From positions 1-46,099 of IMG/VR virus record IMGVR_UViG_3300017771_000020: a stretch of 46,099 bases of DNA. One strand, given 5' to 3'. The notes under the pieces are model-generated. The model worked only from the letters and a program-made list of their open reading frames with translations. It had not been told where the DNA came from and did no database searches. The translations under genes were made by a program, and so were the position numbers. How positions within the stretch are numbered: the first letter of the stretch is position 1; the number at the start of each line of letters is the position of its first letter. This stretch comes from a virus. This document shows positions 14,226-23,200 of this stretch, piece after piece.

Positions 14226-17200
14226 ATGTCAAAGATCCAAAAAACAGCATTCTTACAAAATTTACAAGATATAGACGTATTTGAAAACGAAGAGGGAATA
14301 ACCTCTAAGTATTTCAATATTACTGATATACCTTTAGAGTTACCAATGGGAAAATCTTCGATGCTCATTATGGGATCGAAGTTTTTAAAGAATGATATTG
14401 TTTTAAAATTAGAATTAGTAGATAGTCTTGGAAATGCAGTATATCTAGAGCCTGTATTTGATTATGAAGAAAGTGGTGGTGTAAGAGTTGGTATCGAAAT
14501 CTATAAAGGCACTGCTGCAGGTTCTGCAACTTTAACAATACTGGGAGAACTAGACCCTACTACTTATGAAGGCGTAATTCCTCCAGAAGCACAGGGAATT
14601 TACAATGTAAAATACACACGGCCGTTAACTATAAACAAAACAATAGCAAATGATAGGCCAATAAGATTTTATAAAAAGCCAGAAGTAAGTGTTACAGAGA
14701 TAATAAAAGGTCAAGTAGCATTAACATCAACATCTACAGGATCAAACGTACAAAATGTAGGTTACATAGAAGGATTTCCAGTACCAAACACAGAAGGAAA
14801 TCAATTCACAATAGATGGTGATAATTTTGGAGAAGTTCAGTCTTATAATGATCAGGTATACGGATTTAGCCCAATAGGAAATTATGAATCTTATGACGCA
14901 TCTGACCCAAGATATACATTTAAAATAGGTGAAGCAGACTTTTCATCTTCTATGGTTGGTGGAACACTAACAATTACACAGCCAAATGCGCTAACACCAT
15001 TTCAAACTTCTAGCAATACAGTAATTCCTTCTTATTCTTCTAGAATAACAAAAGTAATAAACAAAAAGACTATTGAAGTTCAAAAACCTTTTGGAGTTTA
15101 TGATTCAGGAAGTGGATTTTATAGAATTGCTGGAATAGGATCAGGATCATATCAGATAAACTGGCCTAAAGAGCATGAGTATGATACAAGTAGTATTAAC
15201 TTTAAATCTTTTGCTGATGTAAGGCTTAAAAAATTAAGAACTTTTTCTGGTGATATAAATAGAGTAGCAGCTTATATAAAAAATAATGGACCTTTTAGTA
15301 ACTGGGAAAAAGTTGTTGATACACCTGTTGAATCTCCAGAATTACTATTAGATCCAACATCAATGACTGGTACATCAAGAATAGGTGTATTTAGTTCTGA
15401 CTCTGTAATAAACACTTATTGGACTGCAACAGGAGGACAATTTGGAACAGAAGAATCAGCAACAGTTCAAACATTCTCAGATAATGAGTATTTATCAGAT
15501 TCTGTATTTGTATCTGCATCAGCAGCATCTATGCTTGATAATGACAGTAATGAGTGGATAAAATTACAGCTCAAGCAAAACTATTCTATGAGTTTCATAG
15601 AAAATACAGAGTACAGAATAAAAGCAAAGCTTTTCTGTGACAACACAAACGGTTTACAAAACTCTGTCAAGGCTGTATTCCACATGTCAGGTTCTGCTTT
15701 TGGAATGTCACCGTCTTTATCAGACGCAAATTATGGTAGGGCAATAGCAAAAGTTCAATTTGATAATATTGCTGATAAAACAGAACAACAAGATTTAGAG
15801 GCAACATTTGTACCAGACTCTTCCGGTAATGCAATACTTCAAGTAAGATTTACAGGTGGACATTGGCATATGTCACAGGTGTCTATAAAGCCAAATTCAG
15901 ATACAAATTTTTCTCCTGAATTTATAAGATTAATTGCACCTGTACCACCACTCCAAACAAGACCAGATAGTTTAGATTTTGCATTTGAATTTTATGATAT
16001 AAATAATAATAAAGCAAAAACTGTATTAACTACAATACCTGATAATCCTAATGGTGTAGAATTCGCAGGTGAGAATATGAATATTCTCGGTGATGACAAT
16101 ATGATAGGAGGATCTGTATTTGTAGGTGGTGATGCAATAGGAGCTGGTATTCAGTTTGGTGGTGTAAACTCAACATTGCCAGAGACAGGAGAATCAGCAG
16201 CAGAAGGATCAGGATTTATAAGGTCAGTAAAATATCAAGGATTTACATCTGCAAGCTTAAGCACAGACAATACAGGTTTTATGATTTACAGTGGTTCTGT
16301 TTTACCAGACTCAGGTGACAATTACTCAGGTGTTGGCTTAGAATTAGTTGGAGAAAGCGGAAGCCTTAGATTTGGAACAAAGCCTTCTAGATTTGAAGTA
16401 ATAGCTGATGCATTCTTTGTTGGTAGTAAAAACACACAGTTTATTTCTGGTTCAGGAGGCATTATAGAAATAAGCTCATCAGCATTTCATTTATCATCTT
16501 CAGGAGATGTAATAATATCTGGATCAGTAACCGCAGTAGAAGGTAACATAGGCGGCTGGCAAATAGTTGATAATAAATTAAGTGGTAGTAATGCAACTTT
16601 AGATGCACTTGGATCTGCATTATATAAGTCTGATGAAGGACCAACCACAAATCCAAATGACGGATACTATATTGACTTTACACCTTCTGATAGTAATCAA
16701 TATTTTGTAAGATTTGGGTCAAACTTTGCTGTATCATCTTCAGGCGTTTTAGTTGCAAGTGGTGCAATAATTGAAGGCCAGTTGACAGCATCAACTGGTA
16801 AGATAGCAGATTGGAATATTGGTTCCAATACAATAAGTAAAGCAACTAATAATAAATTTACTGGTCTATCATCTGCAGGTGATACTAGATTTTTTGCTGG
16901 TGCAACATCTTTAACTAATAGCGGAAGTGCACCGTTTAATATAAAGTCAGATGGATCAATAACAGCATCAAATTATAGATTTGACGGTGATGGTTTAATT
17001 ACTGGATCTGTTACTGTTGGAGAAAGTGTTACTATACTTGGTGCAATATCTGCTAATACAATAAATACACCAGCAGCAGGACCATTTAAAGCAACAATAA
17101 ATAGTCAAGGATTTGCAAGATTCGTATCAGCATCTATCGGTGGGTGGCATGTAGATTCAGATTCTATATTTACAGGTGACAAAGTCACAGACGCAGGTTA

Positions 17201-20200
17201 TGCAGAGTCTGGAAGCATGACAATAACAGGAAGCGGTGGAATACATGCAAATCAGTTTATAATATCTTCATCTGGTGAAGCATTTTTTAAAGGTGAATTA
17301 GACAATACTGCAAAATTTGGTGGCGGTGCAGGTGGTGTTAGATTTAACGACTTCTTTGAAACAGAGACAGTTGAAGGAGTGCCAAGAATAGTACAAAAAC
17401 CTACAGCAGTTCTTAAAAGTGCTACAGGACAAATTTTATCTGCAAATGATTTAAGTGGTAGTTATGGTGAAGCTAATGTATCTGCATCATTTTCAATAAG
17501 TGCATCTGGAGTTTCAATAGAGCAGGCAGATATATCAACACAAAAAGCACAAATCTCTGGACAAAGTGCTCAATCATCAGCGACTTCTGCGACATCTGCT
17601 GAAGGATCTTCACAAACAGCAAACCAAAAAGCACAAGCAGCTAATACAAGTGCACAAAGTTCTGATTCTAGTGCACAGCTATCAAATCAAAAAGCGCAAA
17701 TCTCTGGACAAAGTGCACAATCTTCTGCAGGATCAGCACAATCATCTGCTGTATCAGCCACAGTAGCAGATGCTTCTGCCTCAGCTGCAAATACTGCTGC
17801 ACAAAGCTCTAATCAGAGTGCTCAATCTTCTGCAACAGGAGCTTCACAATCTCAAGCTGGTGCTACTTCAGCACAACAAGGCGCAGGAGTATCGCAACAA
17901 GGAGCACAATCAGCAGCTAGTTCTGCAACAACATCTGAGGCTTCTGCACAGGCTTCTACACAAGCAAAATCAGATGCTCAGAGCGCTAAGACACAGGCAC
18001 AAGTTGCTTCACAACAATCAAACCAATTTAGACAAGGAGCATTAGTTGCAAAAGAATCATCAGCAACTTCTAGTTTCGCAGCAAGAGACTCTGCTTCATT
18101 TTCAGAGACAAAAGCACAACAATCAAATCAGTTTGCACAGTCATCTGCTACATCAGCAACAACTTCTGAGGGGTCAGCTCAGAGTTCTAATTCAAGTGCA
18201 CAAACAGCAAATCAAAAAGCACAACAAGCAGCATCATCTGAAGGAGTAGCTTCTACTGGTGCACAACAAGCAGCAAGTTCTGCTACAACATCTGAGGCAT
18301 CAGCACAAAGTTCAAACCAAGCTGCTCAATCTTCTAATCAAAGTGCACAGGGCGCTAATACATCAGCTCAAAGCTCTAATCAAAGTGCTCAATCATCAGC
18401 AACTGGAGCTTCACAATCTCAAGCTGGTGCTACTTCATCACAGCAAGGAGCATCAACATCTCAACAAGGAGCAGGAGTATCACAACAAGGGGCGCAATCA
18501 GCAGCTAGTTCTGCAACAACATCTGAGGCATCAGCACAAAGTTCTGCAACTTCAGCAACTGTTGCAGATGCTTCGGCATCAGCAGCAAATACATCAGCTC
18601 AAAGTTCAAATACAAGTGCTCAATCATCAGCAACTGGAGCTTCTCAGTCTCAAGCAGGTGCCACATCAGCTCAGCAAGGAGCATCTGTTTCTCAACAGGG
18701 TGCACAATCTTCTGCAACATCTGCACAATCATCTGCTGTATCGGCAACTGTTGCAGATGCTTCGGCATCAGCAGCAAATACATCAGCTCAAAGTTCAAAT
18801 ACAAGTGCGCAAGGAGCAAACCAATCAGCACAAGGAGCAAATACATCTGCACAACAATCTCAGGCAGGAGCTGCATCAGCTCAGCAAGGAGCATCGGTTT
18901 CACAGCAAGGAGCTCAGTCTTCAGCAACATCTGCTACATCAGCAGAAGGATCAGCACAAAGCTCTAATCAAAGTGCTCAATCATCAGCAACTGGAGCTTC
19001 ACAATCTCAAGCAGGAGCTACTTCAGCACAGCAAGGAGCTCAATCTTCTGCAGGATCAGCTACATCAGCAGCAGGATCAGCAACAGAAGCAGATGCTTCG
19101 GCATCAGCAGCAAATACCTCAGCACAAAGTTCTAATCAGAGTGCTCAATCTTCTGCAACAGGAGCTTCACAATCTCAAGCTGGTGCAACATCATCACAAC
19201 AAGGAGCATCAACATCTCAGCAAGGTGCAGGAGTATCACAGCAAGGTGCACAATCATCAGCAGCTTCAGCAACTACATCTGAGGCATCAGCACAAAGTTC
19301 AAATCAGTCAGCTCAAGGTGCATCAGCATCTTCACAAGTTGCAAACCAGAAAGCTCAAGTTGCTAATCAGTCTGCACAATCATCAGCAGGATCTGCACAA
19401 TCTTCAGCAGCATCGGCAACAGTAGCAGATGCTTCGGCATCAGCTGCAGAAAGTTCTGCACAAAGTTCAAATCAAGCTGCACAAACATCACAATCTGGTG
19501 CATCAACAGCACAACAAGGTGCTTCAACTTCACAAGCTGGTGCATCAACAGCACAACAAGGTGCTTCAACTTCACAAGCTGGGGCTTCTACTTCACAGCA
19601 AGGTGCACAATCATCTGCAGCTTCAGCAACTACATCTGAGGCATCAGCACAAAGTTCAAATCAGTCAGCTCAAGGATCAAATTCATCTGCACAATCTTCT
19701 GCAGGATCTGCAACAACTGCAAATCAAAAAGCACAACAGGCAACTACATCAGCAACAGGTGCATCACAATCAGCACAATCTTCAGCAGCATCAGCAACTG
19801 TGGCGGACGCTTCAGCATCAGCTGCAGAAAGTTCTGCACAAAGTTCAAATCAAGCTGCACAAACATCACAATCTGGTGCATCAACTGCTCAGACAGGAGC
19901 TTCACAAGCTCAAGCTGGTGCTTCAACTGCACAACAAGGAGCTCAGTCAGCAGCAAGTTCAGCAACATCTGCTGAAGGATCTTCTCAAACAGCAAATCAA
20001 AAAGCTCAAGCTGCAAATTCATCAGCACAAAGTTCAAATTCAAGCGCACAATCTTCTGCAACAGGAGCTTCACAATCTCAAGCAGGAGCTACTTCAGCTC
20101 AGCAAGGTGCACAATCAGCACAAGCTGGAGCATCAACAGCACAGCAAGGAGCTTCAACATCTCAACAAGGAGCTTCAACTTCACAAGCTGGAGCATCAAC

Positions 20201-23200
20201 AGCACAGCAAGGAGCACAATCCGCTGCTAGTTCTGCGACAACATCTGAGGCATCAGCACAAAGTTCAAACCAAGCTGCACAATCATCTCAAGCAGGAGCA
20301 TCTTCATCTCAACAGGGTGCACAAAATTCAGCAGGATCTGCATCAGAATCTGCACAATCCGCGGCACAGTCTGCAACAAAAGCATCACAAGCTGCATTAC
20401 AAGCTCAAGGAGCAGCAGCATCTGCATCAGCAGCGGAAGATGCTGCGCAGCAAGCCGCAACAAAAGCTCAACAGGCATCAACAGCTGCACAGCAGGCATC
20501 TACAAAAGCATCTGATGCAGAAAGTTCTGCACAACAAGCAGCAGCCAAAGCACAAAATGCATCAAATTCTGCACAAACAGCAGCAATAGCAGCAACAGCT
20601 GCAGCAGCATCCGCATCACTAGCTTCTACATCATCTCAGCAAGCATCTACTGTTGCAACACAAGCATCACAAATTGCATCACAAGCAGCAGCATCAGCAA
20701 CCGCAGCGGCTCAAGAAGCAGCAGCTTCATTGGCATCTGCACAACAATCAGATGGGTCTGCTCAATCATCTAGTCAGAGTGCACAGGGCGCTAATCAATC
20801 AGCACAATCTTCTGCAGGATCTGCAACAACTGCAAATCAAAAAGCACAAGCAGCTAATGCAAGTGCTCAAAGTTCTGATTCTAGTGCACAAGGTGCAGCT
20901 GGATCAGCTACAACTGCTAATCAAAAAGCTCAACAAGCATCTAGCTCTGCTCAGACATCAGCAGTATCTGCAACCTCAGCAAATTTATCAGCAACAGAAG
21001 CAGACGCATCTGCATCAGTAGCAAATCAAAAAGCACAAATAGCCCAACAAGGCGCTTCAACATCTCAGTCAGGTGCAAGTACTGCACAATCAGGTGCTGC
21101 AACGGCACAGAGTGGAGCAACATCAGCACAACAAGGAGCAAGCTCTGCAAATACTTCTGCACAATCTTCTGCAGGATCGGCTACAACTGCTAATCAAAAA
21201 GCGCAAATTTCTAATCAAAGTGCACAATCATCAGCAACTTCTGCGACATCTGCTGAAGGATCTTCTCAAACAGCAAATCAAAAAGCACAGCAAGCTTCTG
21301 CATCATCAACAACTGCAAACCAAAAAGCACAGCAAGCTTCTAGTTCAGCTCAATCTTCTGCAGGCTCTGCTACATCAGCAGCAGGATCAGCAACAGAAGC
21401 AGATGCTTCGGCATCTCTAGCTAATCAAAAAGCACAAGTAGCTCAGCAAGGAGCAAGTACTGCTCAAAGTGGTGCTGCAACTGCACAGTCAGGAGCTACT
21501 ACTTCACAACAAGGTGCTGCATCTTCTCAGTCAGGAGCTCAATCAGCTGCTAGTTCTGCGACATCTGCTGAAGGATCTTCTCAAACAGCAAATCAAAAAG
21601 CTCAAGCTGCAAATTCATCAGCACAAGGAGCCGCAGGATCTGCAACAACTGCAAATCAAAAATCACAAGATGCAAATGCAAGTGCACAATCATCAGCAAC
21701 TGGAGCTTCTCAGGCTCAAGCTGGTGCTACATCGGCACAGCAAGGAGCAAGTACTGCACAGAGCGGAGCATCAACTGCTCAGACAGGAGCTTCACAAGCT
21801 CAAGCTGGCGCTACATCGGCACAGCAAGGAGCACAATCTTCTGCAGGATCTGCTACATCAGCAGCAGGATCAGCAACAGAAGCAGAAGCATCAGCTTCAT
21901 TGGCAAATCAAAAAGCTCAAGCTGCAAATGCATCAGCACAAGGAGCTGCAGGATCAGAAACAAATGCAAACACTTCAGCACAACAAGCTCAATCAGGAGC
22001 AAGTACTGCGCAGACAGGTGCTTCACAAGCTCAAGCAGGTGCTGCATCTGCTCAGACAGGCGCTTCACAAGCTCAAGCAGGAGCAAGCTCTGCACAACAA
22101 GGAGCTAATTCTTCAAATGCATCTGCACAGACTTCTGCAGTAGCAGCAACTTTTTCAGCAGCATCAGCATCAGTTTCAACAACAAGTGCACAATCTTCAG
22201 ATGGATCTGCACAAAATTCAGCAGCATCAGCTGCAGAATCTGCAGCGTCTGCAAATACTTCGGCACAAAGTGCAAGTCAGTCTGCAACCAAAGCATCTGA
22301 AGCAGCAGAAAGTGCACAAGCTTCAGCTAACTCAGCAAGTCAGTCTGCTGGTGTTGCTACATCAGCCGCACAAAGTGCAAGTCAATCTTCTAGTTCAGCA
22401 ACAGCTGCAGCAGCATCTGCAACGACATCTGCACAAGAAGCTAGTGATTCTGCTGGTTCAGCAGCGACAGCTGCAACTAAATCACAACAAGCAGCAACTG
22501 ATGCAACTACAGCTTCACAAAAAGCTTCACAAGCTTCAACAAATGCAACTGCAGCTTCACAATCTGCAAATACTTCTGCACAATCAGCAGCTGGATCAGC
22601 AACTAGTGCAAATCAATCAGCAACAAAAGCATCACAGGCTTCAACATCCGCAGCAGCATCTGCAGCATCAGCATCAGCAGCATCAACAAGTGCACAACAA
22701 GCATCAACAAAAGCACAACAAGCTGCAGTACAAGCTCAGAACGCTGAGGGAGAAGCAGAAAATGCAGCTCAAGAAGCAGCAGATTCTGCAACAAAAGCAC
22801 AACAAGCATCAGCATCTGCAACTGCAGCTTCACAATCTGCATCAAACTCTGCAACATCTGCAGCAAACTCTGCAACAACAGCACAACAAGCTGCAAGTAT
22901 AGCAACACAAGCAGCAGCATCTGCAACCGCAGCAGCTAATGAAGCAGCAGCATCATTGTCATCTGCACAGTCTTCGGATGGATCTGCTCAAAATGCAAAT
23001 TCAAGCGCACAAGGTGCAGCTCAAAAAGCAACCGATGCAACAAGTGCTGCTCAACAAGCATCGACAAAACAATCACAAGCTTCAACACTACAATCACAAA
23101 GCTCAACATTAAGATCACAAAGTTCTGCAATATCTTCTTCTACAAATTTAAGAGCTGATGGAATTCAAGCCATATTATCAGGATCATTAGGAGCTAGCAC

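Larger units (their letters stand above)
17547..23148 (+). repeat. 5.6-kb array of 21-base (7-residue) repeats inside the fibre gene
   Basis: The DNA encodes about 266 consecutive heptads in one unbroken register. Common units are AQSSNQS, AQSSATG, ASQSQAG, ATSAQQG, ASTSQQG, AQTANQK and ATVADAS. Two stretches (about 20340-20760 and 22260-22960) are more Ala-rich and varied, so the array alternates between near-identical and diverged blocks. Stops are rare in the other frames, which creates spurious long frames there. Confidence 0.9.

Noticed and set aside
18259-22902. Several long + strand frames (up to about 388 residues) rich in Leu, His, Gln and Lys inside the fibre repeat
   Set aside because: They are the second reading frame of the 21-base repeat, where GCACAA-type words become CAC/AAC codons; they lack ribosome sites and have composition dictated by the repeat.
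17547-23148. CRISPR-like array
   Set aside because: Repeats are contiguous 21-base coding units with no unique spacers of constant length and stay in one open frame.
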